From Actinomycetota bacterium (lineage in GTDB: Bacteria; Actinomycetota; AC-67): DNA of 38,355 nucleotides. Below the pieces are notes generated by a model. That model ran no database searches and was not told the origin of the DNA. It saw only the letters and a program-made list of their open reading frames with translations. This document shows, piece by piece, positions 24,267 to 32,774 of the stretch (position 1 is its first letter; each line of letters starts with the position of its first letter). The position numbers and the translations under genes were made by a program. The stretch is taken from assembly GCA_041658565.1 (NCBI GenBank), contig JBAZZY010000028.1:1-38355 (forward strand), written 5' to 3'.

Positions 24267-25688
24267 ATGGCACTCGTCGTTTACAACACGCGCACCCGGC
24301 GCAAGGAGCTGTTTGAGCCCCTCGAGCCCGGTCGCGCCGGGATGTACGTGTGCGGGCCGACCGTCTACGACCATCCTCATCTGGGACACGCGCGCGCGGC
24401 CGTGGCGTTCGACATCATTCGCCGCACGTTGGAAGCCGTTGGTCATCGCGTTACCTACGTGCAGAACATCACCGACGTCGACGACAAGATCCTGGCGCGC
24501 GCCGCGGAGGAGAACACCGGGCCGTGGGAGATCGCCGAGCGGTACACGCGCTCCTACGAGGAGCAGACGCGCGCGATCGGGGTGCGTCCGCCGACGCTGA
24601 CGCCGAAGGCTACTGGTCACATCACAGAGATGATCGATTTGATCGCTCGACTCATCGAAGTCGACATGGCGTATGCCGTCGCCGGCGGCGATGTGTACTT
24701 CGCGGTCGAGAAGTTCGCCACGTACGGATCGCTGTCGGGACGCTCGCTCGACGAGATGCGCGCCGGGGAGCGAGTCGAGCCGGACCCCCGCAAGCGCCAC
24801 CCGATGGACTTCGCGCTGTGGAAGGGCGCGAAGGATGGTCAGGTCTCGTGGCCTGCTCCGTGGGGAGCCGGGCGTCCCGGCTGGCACATCGAGTGCTCGG
24901 TTATGAGCATGAAGTATCTCGGTGAGACATTCGACATTCACGGTGGCGGACAGGATCTCGTGTTCCCGCATCACGAGAACGAAGCCGCCCAGTCCGAGGC
25001 CGTCACGCACCGTCCGCTCGCTCGCTACTGGCTGCACAACGGATTCGTCACGATCAACCACGAGAAGATGTCGAAGTCGCTGAAGAACTTCACATTGCTG
25101 TCCGACGTGCTCGCCGAGCACTCGGCGCCGGCGGTGCGGACGCTGCTTGCCGGCGCGCACTACCGTAGTCCCCTGGACATGTCGCCGGAGATTCTGGACG
25201 AGGCGGGTGCCGTTTGGCAGCGCTTTGCGACATTCGTGCGCAATGCCTCGGATGCCGTCGGCGTCGGCGCGGCCGACGCACGGGTTGACGAGGAGTGGCG
25301 CGCGCGGTTCCTCGATGCGATGCAAGACGACTTCCACACTCCGGGTGCGTTCGCTTTGCTTCACGAGTTGATCTCGGAGGCGAACCCGATGATCGAGTCG
25401 GTCGAGTCGGGGGCGGATTCCGATGTTCTCGCAGGCTTTCTTGCGACATTCCGAGCCTGTGCCGGAATCCTCGGACTCGATCCGGTCGCAGACTGGCCGG
25501 AATCGCGCGCGACTTCCGCAGTTGCGCCCTTGGTGGAGGTCTTGCTGAAGCTGCGGGCCGAGGCGCGCGGCGCGAAGGACTTCGCGCGCGCCGACGAGAT
25601 TCGCAACGTCCTGGCCGCCGCCGGCGTCGTTGTGGAAGATCGCGCGCGCGGTGCACGTTGGCACTTGGAAAACCCGTGGCGGGCCTGA
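24267..25688 (+). CDS. cysS: Cysteinyl-tRNA synthetase
   Basis: The enzyme charges tRNA-Cys. It is 473 residues long, class I, with CGPTVYDHPHLGHARA carrying the HIGH-like motif and a zinc cysteine, zinc ligands further in (HIECSVMSM and HHENEAAQSE), and EKMSKSLKNF carrying KMSKS. Residues from about 350 form the helical anticodon domain. A TAGACT box ends 11 bases before the ATG. rlmB begins within its last codons. Confidence 0.97.
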   Translation: MALVVYNTRTRRKELFEPLEPGRAGMYVCGPTVYDHPHLGHARAAVAFDIIRRTLEAVGHRVTYVQNITDVDDKILARAAEENTGPWEIAERYTRSYEEQTRAIGVRPPTLTPKATGHITEMIDLIARLIEVDMAYAVAGGDVYFAVEKFATYGSLSGRSLDEMRAGERVEPDPRKRHPMDFALWKGAKDGQVSWPAPWGAGRPGWHIECSVMSMKYLGETFDIHGGGQDLVFPHHENEAAQSEAVTHRPLARYWLHNGFVTINHEKMSKSLKNFTLLSDVLAEHSAPAVRTLLAGAHYRSPLDMSPEILDEAGAVWQRFATFVRNASDAVGVGAADARVDEEWRARFLDAMQDDFHTPGAFALLHELISEANPMIESVESGADSDVLAGFLATFRACAGILGLDPVADWPESRATSAVAPLVEVLLKLRAEARGAKDFARADEIRNVLAAAGVVVEDRARGARWHLENPWRA

Positions 25689-26521
25689 GCGGCAGACCCG
25701 GCGGCGCGCGCCCTCCTCGGCGGGACACCCGGACGCCGACGAGCCGTGCTCGTCCGACGTCGGTGCCCGCTCCGCCGCGCTACATCGAAGGCCGCCACCC
25801 GGTGCGCGAGGCTTTGCGCGCGGGCACCTCGATCCGGCGACTGATCGTCGCTGAGGGCGCGCAGCCTCGCGGAGTGCTTGGAGAGATTCTGCAGCTCGCA
25901 CGTGACGCGGGAGTTCGTATTGACCGCGTCCCGCGCGCCGCGCTCGATGCGCGCGCGAGTACAGGGGCGCATCAGGGTGTCTTGGCGGAGGCGGCGCCGT
26001 ACCGGACTCGTTCGTGGAAGGAAGGCGTAGAGGCCGCGCGCGAGCGCGGCGCGGTCCCGCTATTGCTGGCCTTGGACGGAATGGAGGACCCACACAATCT
26101 GGGCGCACTTCTCAGAACTGCCGAAGTTTTCGGTGTGGACGCTGTGATTCTCCCGAATCGAGGCACTGCGCCTCTCGGTCCGGTCGTCGCGAAAAGCGCG
26201 GCGGGAGCGCTCGAACACCTCGTCGTGGATGGGGTGGCGAACCTCGAAAGAACGCTTGCGGATTGCCGTCGCGAAGGAATGTGGATTGTTGCGTTGGCTG
26301 CCGAGGGTAACGATGAGGTCCAAGCTTGCGAGTTGCTCGGCGAGCCCGTCGTCGTCGTCGTCGGATCCGAAGGGGCCGGTGTGTCGGCGTTGATTCGCAA
26401 GCGCGCCGACGTCGTTGTGCGCATTCCAACGGCCGGTCGCGTGTCCTCGCTGAACGCGTCTGTCGCCGGAGCGATCTGCATGTGGGAGGCGGCGCGGAGG
26501 CGTTCCGTAAGGAACTACTGA
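25676..26521 (+). CDS. rlmB: SPOUT rRNA 2'-O-methyltransferase, RlmB-like
   Basis: The enzyme belongs to the TrmH/SpoU family, which methylates 2'-OH of rRNA or tRNA; RlmB acts on G2251 of 23S rRNA. A substrate-binding N-domain begins at IEGRHPVREALRAG. The SPOUT core has DGMEDPHNLGALLRTAEVFG, VVVVGSEGAGVS and IPTAGRVSSLNASVAGAI, the knot and SAM site. I start at the GTG 25676, which overlaps cysS and supplies the Arg/Gly/Pro-rich extension usual for actinobacterial homologues; a GTG at 25763 would give just the core. The order cysS-rlmB is conserved in actinobacteria, supporting the assignment over other SpoU members. Confidence 0.9.
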   Translation: MAGLSGRPGGARPPRRDTRTPTSRARPTSVPAPPRYIEGRHPVREALRAGTSIRRLIVAEGAQPRGVLGEILQLARDAGVRIDRVPRAALDARASTGAHQGVLAEAAPYRTRSWKEGVEAARERGAVPLLLALDGMEDPHNLGALLRTAEVFGVDAVILPNRGTAPLGPVVAKSAAGALEHLVVDGVANLERTLADCRREGMWIVALAAEGNDEVQACELLGEPVVVVVGSEGAGVSALIRKRADVVVRIPTAGRVSSLNASVAGAICMWEAARRRSVRNY

Positions 26522-26640
26522 TTTGTGCGGATTCGATGATGTCGGACCAGTCCGGGTGGACGTATTTGCCTAAGTATTAATCATTGACCTTTAGTCCGAG
26601 CGGACTATATCCTGCCCGACGGGGCGCTTCACAAATCAGT
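26517..26640 (+). promoter_or_regulatory. Sigma-factor gene promoter with nested inverted repeats
   Basis: TTGACC (26584-26589), a 16-base spacer and TATATC (26606-26611) form a good promoter. Its spacer holds a perfect inverted repeat, TAGTCCG-AG-CGGACTA (26592-26607). An everted version, CGGAC-CA-GTCCG, lies at 26543-26554. In addition, ACTGATTTGTG (26517-26527) is the exact reverse complement of CACAAATCAGT (26630-26640), bracketing the whole gap. This suggests a regulator-controlled promoter. The ribosome-binding site GGGGGAG is near 26666-26672. Confidence 0.55.
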
Positions 26641-26680
26641 GATTTTTCGGGTCTCTCCTTAGCGGCGGGGGAGTAAGTGC

Positions 26681-27346
26681 ATGGCACAAGAACTCGAGGC
26701 GTTGAGGATCAATGACGGTCTCCTCGATGCGACGGACGATGAACTGGTTCTTCGCGCGCGCGCAGGTGACGACACCGCGCTCGAGCATCTGCTCAATCGC
26801 TATAAGAACTTCGCCCGCGTCAAGGCGCGTTCGTACTTCTTGATCGGTGCCGACAAGGAAGACATCGTTCAAGAGGGAATGATCGGTCTCTACAAGGCGA
26901 TCCGTGACTTTCGTCCGGACAAACTCTCGTCCTTCCGCGCGTTCGCGGAGTTGTGCATCACGCGTCAGATCATCACTGCGATCAAGACCGCGACGCGGCA
27001 GAAGCACATTCCACTTAACTCGTACGTTTCGCTTACCCGTCCGATGCCGCAGGACGACGGCAGCGAGCAAGATCGCGTTCTTGTCGACGTGCTGACGCTG
27101 GGGACGAACTCAGACCCGGTCGAGTTGGTGATCTCCCGCGAGGAGATCGACAGCATGCAGACGGCATTCCGCGAGATCTTGTCGGACCTCGAGGCGCACG
27201 TTCTGCATCTATACCTCGAAGGAAAGAGTTACCAGGACATCGCCGAGTCGATGAAGCGGCGAGTCAAGTCGATCGACAACGCGCTGCAGCGCATCAAGCG
27301 CAAGGTCGAGATGCACGTCGAGAATCGCCGCGTCGAGAGCTACTGA
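26681..27346 (+). CDS. sigH: RNA polymerase sigma factor, SigH-like
   Basis: The product is 221 residues, a small sigma-70 family member. Region 2 is seen in LLNRYKNFARVKARSYF, then GADKEDIVQEGMIGLYKAIRDF and AFAELCITRQIITAIKTATRQ. Region 4 is EAHVLHLYLEGKSYQDIAES with a helix-turn-helix. The overall pattern matches the SigH group, best known from Bacillus stationary phase and sporulation but also present in other Gram-positive lineages. No anti-sigma gene is adjacent. The gene converges on the response regulator at 28035. Its target promoters cannot be derived here. Confidence 0.88.
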   Translation: MAQELEALRINDGLLDATDDELVLRARAGDDTALEHLLNRYKNFARVKARSYFLIGADKEDIVQEGMIGLYKAIRDFRPDKLSSFRAFAELCITRQIITAIKTATRQKHIPLNSYVSLTRPMPQDDGSEQDRVLVDVLTLGTNSDPVELVISREEIDSMQTAFREILSDLEAHVLHLYLEGKSYQDIAESMKRRVKSIDNALQRIKRKVEMHVENRRVESY

Positions 27347-27360
27347 GTTCGTCCGGCGGC

Positions 27361-28035
27361 CTAGGCCTCTTCGAGGTCGATGATTCCTCGTCGGATCGCG
27401 TACTTCACGAGTTCGGTCCGATCGTGCATGCCGAGCTTTCGCATGAGGTTCGCCCGGTGCGCTTGCACGGTCTTGATGGACAGGAACAGAAGGTCTGCGA
27501 TTTCCTTGTTCGTCCTGCCTTCAGCGATCAGCTTGACGATCTCGCGTTCCCGCTTGGACAGGTTGTCGAACGACGTCGTCTCTTGGCCCTTGTCGACGCG
27601 CGTCAAGTAATCGCGGATCAGAAGTTTGGCGACGCTGGGGTGCAATATTGCCTCACCGCGGTATGCGGCTTTCACCGCTTCGATGACCTCGTTTGCCGGC
27701 GCGCGCTTCAGCACGTACCCGACCGCGCCGGCGCGAAGCATCTGGAAGATGTGCGCTTCGCTGTCGTGTACCGTCAGCGCGAGGATCTTGACCTCCGGGT
27801 AGGCATCTCGGATGCGCTGCGTGGTTTCGAAGCCGCTTAGCCCCGGCATGGCGACGTCCATGACGATCACGTCGGGCTTGATTTCGCGCACCTGCTTGAT
27901 CGCTTCTTCTCCGGAGGAGACATCGGCGACCACCTTCAGGGCCGAATCGGTTTCGAGCACCATGCGGATTCCTTCCCGCACGATTGCGTGGTCGTCTACG
28001 ACCAATATGCGTATCCGTGCGTCCATCTCGTTCAT
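27361..28035 (-). CDS. NarL/LuxR-type response regulator
   Basis: The product is 224 residues. The receiver domain has ILVVDDHAIVREG, the phosphoacceptor D60 in VIVMDVAMPG, and the conserved K110 in YVLKRAP. The C-terminal LuxR helix-turn-helix is LSKREREIVKLIAEGRTNKEIADLL with VQAHRANLMRKLG. It overlaps the sensor-kinase stop by ATGA and is the last gene of the cytochrome operon. It should be phosphorylated by the haem-bearing kinase upstream. The operon's own promoter near 32741-32774 is a natural target to test. Confidence 0.93.
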   Translation of the reverse strand: MNEMDARIRILVVDDHAIVREGIRMVLETDSALKVVADVSSGEEAIKQVREIKPDVIVMDVAMPGLSGFETTQRIRDAYPEVKILALTVHDSEAHIFQMLRAGAVGYVLKRAPANEVIEAVKAAYRGEAILHPSVAKLLIRDYLTRVDKGQETTSFDNLSKREREIVKLIAEGRTNKEIADLLFLSIKTVQAHRANLMRKLGMHDRTELVKYAIRRGIIDLEEA

Positions 28036-29903
28036 CCTCCCGCAAGCGGTATCTCGACCACGATCCGGGTTCCTTTCCCCGGTCGCGAGGTGACCTTGAA
28101 GTGCCCACCAAGCAGTTCTGCGCGCTCGGTCATGCCCAGCAGCCCGGCGGAGTTGCCGGTGCGCGCGCGCGCCAGGGCTTTGCCGACGTCGAAGCCGGCG
28201 CCATCATCGCGGATCTCGATGCGCACGGCCTTCTTCTCGGACGAGACCACGACGTGAATCGCGCTGGGGTGCCCGTGGCGAACAGCGTTGGAAACCGCTT
28301 CTTGAACGATACGGAATGCAGCGGCCTCGAAGTGCTCCGGCATCCGCTGCACTTTCGACGCCTCCAGCTCGACCGGCACGTCCCACAGTTCTTGCACTTG
28401 TGAGGCGTACCACCGCAGCGAGGCAACGAGGCCGAGTTCGTCCAGCAGCGCCGGCCGGAGGTCGAGCATGACTTTGTCGACGTTTCGAGATGCTTCCACC
28501 GCGAGCGCCTTCACTGCTTCCAGGCGTGGACGGTAGGGCTTACGTGAGCGCACTGCTCGTTCGAGCAAGTCGATGTTCATCATGATTGCCGACAGGACCT
28601 GGCTTGTTTCATCGTGCAGTTCGCGCGCAACCCTTCGACGCTCTTCCTCCTGCGTGGTCAAGGTCTTCTTCAGCAGCGCCTCGAGGCTCTCTTCCTTCTC
28701 GTTAAGCCGGTCCAGGAGTTCGGCGTTCTCGACGGCGAGGGCGACGACGCCGGCGAGGGAGCCGATTAGGTCGCGTTCGGAGCCGTCCAAGGGACGTGCC
28801 GGCTGCCAGGTGATTCCCACCAGCGCCATTTTTCGGCCACCGCGTAGCGCGGGAACCACCACCCACGAAATCTCCAGGTCCACGGGCACGTTCGTCAGGG
28901 GTCCTGCCGAGGACTGTACGTCCATATCGGACGCGACGAGAACTGCATCCGCCGGGGGAACGTAGTCGCCCCAGGTGGCCGCCGGGGTGCGGCTCCGGGT
29001 GCGCCAGATCCCGACCCCGGACGCGTTAAGCGCGGAACCAAGGTGGGCGCTGGCGCGAGTCAGCAGCTTCTTGAGGCCGGCCTTGGACGTCAACAGCGCC
29101 TGAATCTCCTCCAGCCCCTCGAGTTCGGCGCGCAGCCGCTCGACGGTCCTTTCGAGGTCGTCGGACTGCCGCTGCAGGCGTGAGGCCATTTCGTTGAACG
29201 TCATCGCCACCGAGTTGAGTTCCTCGACATCGAACTTTGGGAGTCGCACGGCGAGGTCACCGACCGCGATGCGTTCGGCGGCCATGCCGACCATCGCCAG
29301 GGGGCGGAGCAGTTTGCGCCGCATGGCCCATAGGGACCCGAGCAGGCCGATGGCAAGCGGGATCGCAGTCAGGTAGAGCGAGTATTGGGTACTGCGCCTG
29401 AGCTCGATCTGCAGCGGCATCTCGTCAAGCGTCACAGCGACGGCACCGAGGACGGACTCGGGGCCCGGGTGACACGCCGCGCATTCAGTTCGCTTGAGGA
29501 CGGGCGAGAACACGGTGAGCATCTGCCCTGTGGATGTCCGCGTCGGGACCGCTTTCGACATGGCGCCCAGCATGGCTCTTCGCGACGCGATGCTTAGCGT
29601 CGTCGCGGAGCTCGACGACACCCAACTCGATCCATCTCGTCGGAAGACGGATACTGATTCAATGAGTGTTCCCCGCTGGATGTTGCGAACTGTTGTTTGA
29701 ACGTCGTCGGGGGAGTCGGCGAGCATGCTGACCTGAAGGCTGTTCTTGACCGTCTGTGCCAGCACTTCCCCCGCTTCGCCGAATTGACGCTCTAGGCTTT
29801 GTCGTTGGAAGTGGGTCATCGCTACTAGGGTGACAACGGCTCCGGCTCCGATCAGGCCGAGTAACCACAGCCCGACGCGCGCCTCAAGGCGCAGGCGCTT
29901 CAC
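28032..29903 (-). CDS. Sensor histidine kinase with extracytoplasmic haem-c motif
   Basis: The product is 623 residues. TM1 is at about 10-30 and TM2 at about 175-193. The sensing loop between them contains ECAACHPGP (CxxCH at 141-145), a covalent haem-c site. Then come HAMP (about 194-250), a coiled coil, a GAF-like domain (about 275-395), and a HisKA_3 domain with the phosphoacceptor H430 in ARELHDETSQ. The HATPase domain has IVQEAVSNAVRHG and DDGAGF. A single haem facing outward is well suited to sense redox state, O2, NO or CO. The gene follows two multihaem cytochromes and a cytochrome b in the same operon, so it probably monitors that electron chain. The start is a GTG with a weak ribosome-binding site. 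Confidence 0.9.
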   Translation of the reverse strand: MKRLRLEARVGLWLLGLIGAGAVVTLVAMTHFQRQSLERQFGEAGEVLAQTVKNSLQVSMLADSPDDVQTTVRNIQRGTLIESVSVFRRDGSSWVSSSSATTLSIASRRAMLGAMSKAVPTRTSTGQMLTVFSPVLKRTECAACHPGPESVLGAVAVTLDEMPLQIELRRSTQYSLYLTAIPLAIGLLGSLWAMRRKLLRPLAMVGMAAERIAVGDLAVRLPKFDVEELNSVAMTFNEMASRLQRQSDDLERTVERLRAELEGLEEIQALLTSKAGLKKLLTRASAHLGSALNASGVGIWRTRSRTPAATWGDYVPPADAVLVASDMDVQSSAGPLTNVPVDLEISWVVVPALRGGRKMALVGITWQPARPLDGSERDLIGSLAGVVALAVENAELLDRLNEKEESLEALLKKTLTTQEEERRRVARELHDETSQVLSAIMMNIDLLERAVRSRKPYRPRLEAVKALAVEASRNVDKVMLDLRPALLDELGLVASLRWYASQVQELWDVPVELEASKVQRMPEHFEAAAFRIVQEAVSNAVRHGHPSAIHVVVSSEKKAVRIEIRDDGAGFDVGKALARARTGNSAGLLGMTERAELLGGHFKVTSRPGKGTRIVVEIPLAGG

Positions 29904-29936
29904 GATCCCGGTCCTGCTTGCGTCGGTGGTGAGTCG

Positions 29937-30413
29937 TCATGCGCGGCCCGGGAAGGACACCGACCTTGACGAAACGATGGACTCATTCAGCACCTTTGCC
30001 AGAAACGCGGGTGGGTGGCACGTGCCACAGGCCCGCGGGGCGGCTGTGGCGGCGGAGGTGCCGTGACACGTGAGGCATCGCCCCATGGTAGGCCGATTCG
30101 TCCCGTCCGGCTCGTGAGCGTTGGATGGATGACACACGGCGCAGTCCGCCGAGGCGCGCGCGAAATGCCGTTTGTGCAGGAACATCACGTCGCCGGACGT
30201 GCGTTTCGCGAGGCCTCGGTCGATGTCTTCGTGACAGGGCAGACACGAGGCGAACGTCTGCTGCGGCGCTCTCACGGCCGTCACGGCCGGGGGGGAGTCG
30301 GCCCCGCGCGACGGCTGGAGCGGACCCAGCACCAACACGACGGCGTCCACGAGGATCACCATGGCGATCAGCGTCGCCATCTGACGTTCGACTTCGAAGA
30401 TCTTGCGAGTCAC
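29937..30413 (-). CDS. Membrane-anchored tetraheme cytochrome c
   Basis: The product is 158 residues. One N-terminal hydrophobic segment (about 12-31) anchors or exports it. Four CxxCH motifs follow, at 57-61 (CLPCH), 91-95 (CAVCH), 113-117 (CLTCH) and 129-133 (CGTCH), with extra histidines (H80, H83, H100) as possible distal ligands. This is the cytochrome c3/NapC-NrfH-like size class of small electron carriers outside the membrane. It lies between the cytochrome b gene and the haem-bearing kinase, so it likely accepts electrons from the membrane b-type protein or the heptaheme partner. GTG start, with GGAGGT upstream. Confidence 0.9.
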   Translation of the reverse strand: MTRKIFEVERQMATLIAMVILVDAVVLVLGPLQPSRGADSPPAVTAVRAPQQTFASCLPCHEDIDRGLAKRTSGDVMFLHKRHFARASADCAVCHPSNAHEPDGTNRPTMGRCLTCHGTSAATAAPRACGTCHPPAFLAKVLNESIVSSRSVSFPGRA

Positions 30414-30468
30414 CAGACCTTACCTCCGTGCGACGCCGCACCTAGGGTCGACCGCGAGGTGAACCGAG

Positions 30469-31347
30469 TCACGTCAGCAGCGCGATCAGATAGCGGACGG
30501 CCTCGGCGATAGCCGCCGACATAACCAACAGAAGCGTTACCGTTCCGAGGATGAGGAAGGCAATTCCGCCGAGGCGGATCGGCGTCGGTGCCGGATCGTC
30601 GGGTCCGGAAGTCACGTGCGCGGCGCGTTCTGAATTTGACACGATCCGGGAGTGCCAGCCCGGTCGCTCGTGTGCCACCTTCTCGAGCGATTGCCGCCCG
30701 ATAACGATCACCTCTTCAAAGGGAAAGGCCTCCGGCCGCAAGTGCGTGTTGAAGAAGTGGATCGAGAACAGGAATCCGGTGGCGAGCAAGGCCTCGTCTG
30801 AGTGCACAATGAGCGCGGCATTGATGATCCATCCGGGGAAGTAGCGCGAGGTGACCTCGGGGATCCACATGACAACCCCGGAGAGCCCGATGATCACCAA
30901 TCCCCAGAAGACGGCTAGGTAGTCGAACTTCTCCCAGTACGTGAACTTCCCGAATTCCGGGCGTGGCCCCTTGCCGCGCAGGTACTTCACGTAGCCGACG
31001 ATCTGCTTGAGGTCGTCGAGTCGCGGAACGAGGGAATCGGGTCCGAGCAGCGGTGGGAGCCGTCGCCGGATGCTTCCGACGGCCGCGCCTCCAAGGTGCA
31101 TGATTCCGGACGAGGCGAGCCCGATTGCGAAGATGCGATGCAGTACGCCCGCGTTTGCCGCTCCGCCCCACATCCGCATCAGCGGCCAGGCCCAGAATGC
31201 CTCGTGGTACTTCAGTGGCATTCCGGTCAAGGCCAGACCGAAGACGCTAAGTGCGAGTGTGAGGTGCGTGAGCCGAGCCCATCCGCTGAATCGCCATACA
31301 CGCACTCCTGAGGCAGCGGCTCCGGCGGTCGTCGTCGCGCTATTCAT
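30469..31347 (-). CDS. Membrane cytochrome b (quinol-oxidising subunit type)
   Basis: The product is 292 residues with about five membrane segments (about 26-44, 68-90, 142-162, 175-198, 260-282). Histidines placed for two b haems include H28, H70, H84, H182 and H197. The pattern FTYWEKFDYLAVFWG, VHSDEALLATGFLFSIHFFNTHLRPEAFP fits the cytochrome b/b6-like proteins that accompany multihaem cytochromes, related to formate-dehydrogenase gamma and Geobacter-type Cbc subunits. It probably exchanges electrons between menaquinone and the adjacent c-type cytochromes. Its start overlaps the heptaheme gene by eight bases. Confidence 0.88.
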   Translation of the reverse strand: MNSATTTAGAAASGVRVWRFSGWARLTHLTLALSVFGLALTGMPLKYHEAFWAWPLMRMWGGAANAGVLHRIFAIGLASSGIMHLGGAAVGSIRRRLPPLLGPDSLVPRLDDLKQIVGYVKYLRGKGPRPEFGKFTYWEKFDYLAVFWGLVIIGLSGVVMWIPEVTSRYFPGWIINAALIVHSDEALLATGFLFSIHFFNTHLRPEAFPFEEVIVIGRQSLEKVAHERPGWHSRIVSNSERAAHVTSGPDDPAPTPIRLGGIAFLILGTVTLLLVMSAAIAEAVRYLIALLT

Positions 31348-32323
31348 GGGTTTCGTCCTCGAGAGCGGCCGCTTTCTGGTGCTCTCGCCACGCGTGACGC
31401 ATGTCCAGGATTGTGTGTGCCCCGAACATTGCGAATGTCATCACGACGAGCAGAGTCATTGCGGCCATCACTGTTGCGAGCTTAGGGTCGTCGGGAAGCG
31501 GACTGCCGGCAAGGTGGATCTGGATGTCCCCGAAGTTCCCTCGGGCCTTGGGATGGCAGGTCCGGCACGTTTCCAGTCGGTTCTCGGGGGCGACCATGGA
31601 GGCGGGGTCGTCGGCCGACAGGATGAGGTGCGACCCGTGGCAGTCGGGGCATCCTGCGATGTCCTTACGTCCGAGCACGACCCCCTTGCCGTGGTAGTTG
31701 CGCTCGAAGAAACTCTCGCCACGCTGCACGTGACACTGAGCGCACCGGGTGGCGACAGACACCGCGAATGCCCGACTTCCGGGCGGCCGGACATCGTGCG
31801 CGCCGTGGCAGGTTACGCAGGAGGGTCGGTACTTCGGAGTCTCGTCGCCTTGTTTCCCGTGCGGCGCCTTGTGCTCACCTGCTTCGGGGAGCAGCCACGT
31901 TGTCGGGATCGCTGTGTTGGATCCATGGGGGCTGCGGGAGTAAAGATCTGCTTGTTCGCTGTGGCATTTAGCGCACGACATCCGCGCTTTGGCAAGATCC
32001 TGAGCCGGGTTCTGGTGGATCACCGACGTAAGGCTTGGATGACAGGTTGTGCAGGGCAGATCACCGTGCACCGATTTGAGCACCGCATCGGCCGGGATGT
32101 ACAGGTCCGGGCGAGGCTTCGGTCGGGAAGCAGTGGGGTCCGCAATCGCGGGGTTGCCATGACAGGTCGGGCATCCCGACTGCCTCATTCGGGCCGGCGT
32201 GGGCTCGGGCGTGGTCGTCGGATCGCTCCCGGCTGCAGCCGGGGAGAGGCCCCCGAGCATTCCGAGCGTGATCGCGGCGGCAGATGCCAACCCAAACAAA
32301 GCCGGCCAACGTCGCGTTGGCAT
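31340..32323 (-). CDS. Heptaheme cytochrome c with C-terminal membrane anchor
   Basis: The product is 327 residues. It has a signal peptide (1-32), a Pro/Thr linker, then seven CxxCH motifs starting at residues 51, 91, 117, 169, 194, 225 and 253, and a C-terminal transmembrane helix at about 283-303. I start at the ATG 32323, preceded by AGGAGG five bases upstream. The motifs and spacing suggest a cytochrome of the NapC/octahaem-like or c3-like groups, but no catalytic lysine-haem (CxxCK) is present, so electron transfer is more likely than nitrite reduction. It heads, with the small membrane protein, an operon of b- and c-type cytochromes. Multihaem proteins of this size are uncommon in actinobacteria. 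Confidence 0.9.
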   Translation of the reverse strand: MPTRRWPALFGLASAAAITLGMLGGLSPAAAGSDPTTTPEPTPARMRQSGCPTCHGNPAIADPTASRPKPRPDLYIPADAVLKSVHGDLPCTTCHPSLTSVIHQNPAQDLAKARMSCAKCHSEQADLYSRSPHGSNTAIPTTWLLPEAGEHKAPHGKQGDETPKYRPSCVTCHGAHDVRPPGSRAFAVSVATRCAQCHVQRGESFFERNYHGKGVVLGRKDIAGCPDCHGSHLILSADDPASMVAPENRLETCRTCHPKARGNFGDIQIHLAGSPLPDDPKLATVMAAMTLLVVMTFAMFGAHTILDMRHAWREHQKAAALEDETHE

Positions 32324-32345
32324 AGCGCCTCCTGGTGCTCGCCGG

Positions 32346-32702
32346 TTAGCTGATTCCGAGCACGTGCAGGAGCCACTGTACGGCGATAAGCGCGAGCAGG
32401 CCCACCCAGAGCACTGCGAACGCGAGCAGCGGCGTGATGACAAGACCGGCGATCACGAGACCGAGGTTCGCAACCGAGGAACTGGCCTGCGCTCCCACCT
32501 GCGCTACGGACTTCACGCGGGAGAACGCGCCTCTGGCGACGACTGCGGAGAGACCGAGTCCGGCGGCAATCAGGAAGCCGCGTGGCTCCCACGCCAACAC
32601 AATGATCGCTCCGGTTGCCAGTACGAGGCTAGTGAGGGACAGTGCCCACAGTGCGGGCCCACGGACCAATCCGGGAGGAGGAGTAACTCTGTGATCGACC
32701 AT
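32346..32702 (-). CDS. Small membrane protein heading the cytochrome operon
   Basis: The product is 118 residues, with hydrophobic segments at about 15-35, 40-56 and 78-112. The N-terminus (MVDHRVTPPPG) is the only clear soluble part. I start at the ATG 32702, with GAAGGA four bases upstream. No cysteine haem motif and no family that I recognise. It is the first gene of the minus-strand operon, 22 bases before the heptaheme cytochrome. It may be an assembly or structural subunit of the membrane complex; that is inferred from position only. Confidence 0.65.
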   Translation of the reverse strand: MVDHRVTPPPGLVRGPALWALSLTSLVLATGAIIVLAWEPRGFLIAAGLGLSAVVARGAFSRVKSVAQVGAQASSSVANLGLVIAGLVITPLLAFAVLWVGLLALIAVQWLLHVLGIS

Positions 32703-32740
32703 GACATCCTTCTTTCGTTCAATCTCAATGTCTCTCGTGG

Positions 32741-32774
32741 TAGGACCGACGAATGAGGGTCCTAGCAATGTCAA
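32741..32774 (-). promoter_or_regulatory. Candidate operator/promoter of the cytochrome operon
   Basis: On the minus strand TTGACA (32774-32769) is followed closely by a perfect inverted repeat, TAGGACC, ten bases, GGTCCTA (32764-32758 and 32747-32741). A -10 at the right distance is not obvious, so the hexamer may not be the true -35. The repeat is a good candidate site for the operon's own response regulator. The remaining 32775-33007 is GC-rich and shows no gene or known RNA motif. Confidence 0.45.

Noticed and set aside
24246..26108. 620-codon open frame on the minus strand opposite cysS and rlmB
   Set aside because: It is antisense to two clear enzymes and its composition (Arg/His/Val-rich, no motif) is what GC-rich coding DNA gives in the opposite frame.
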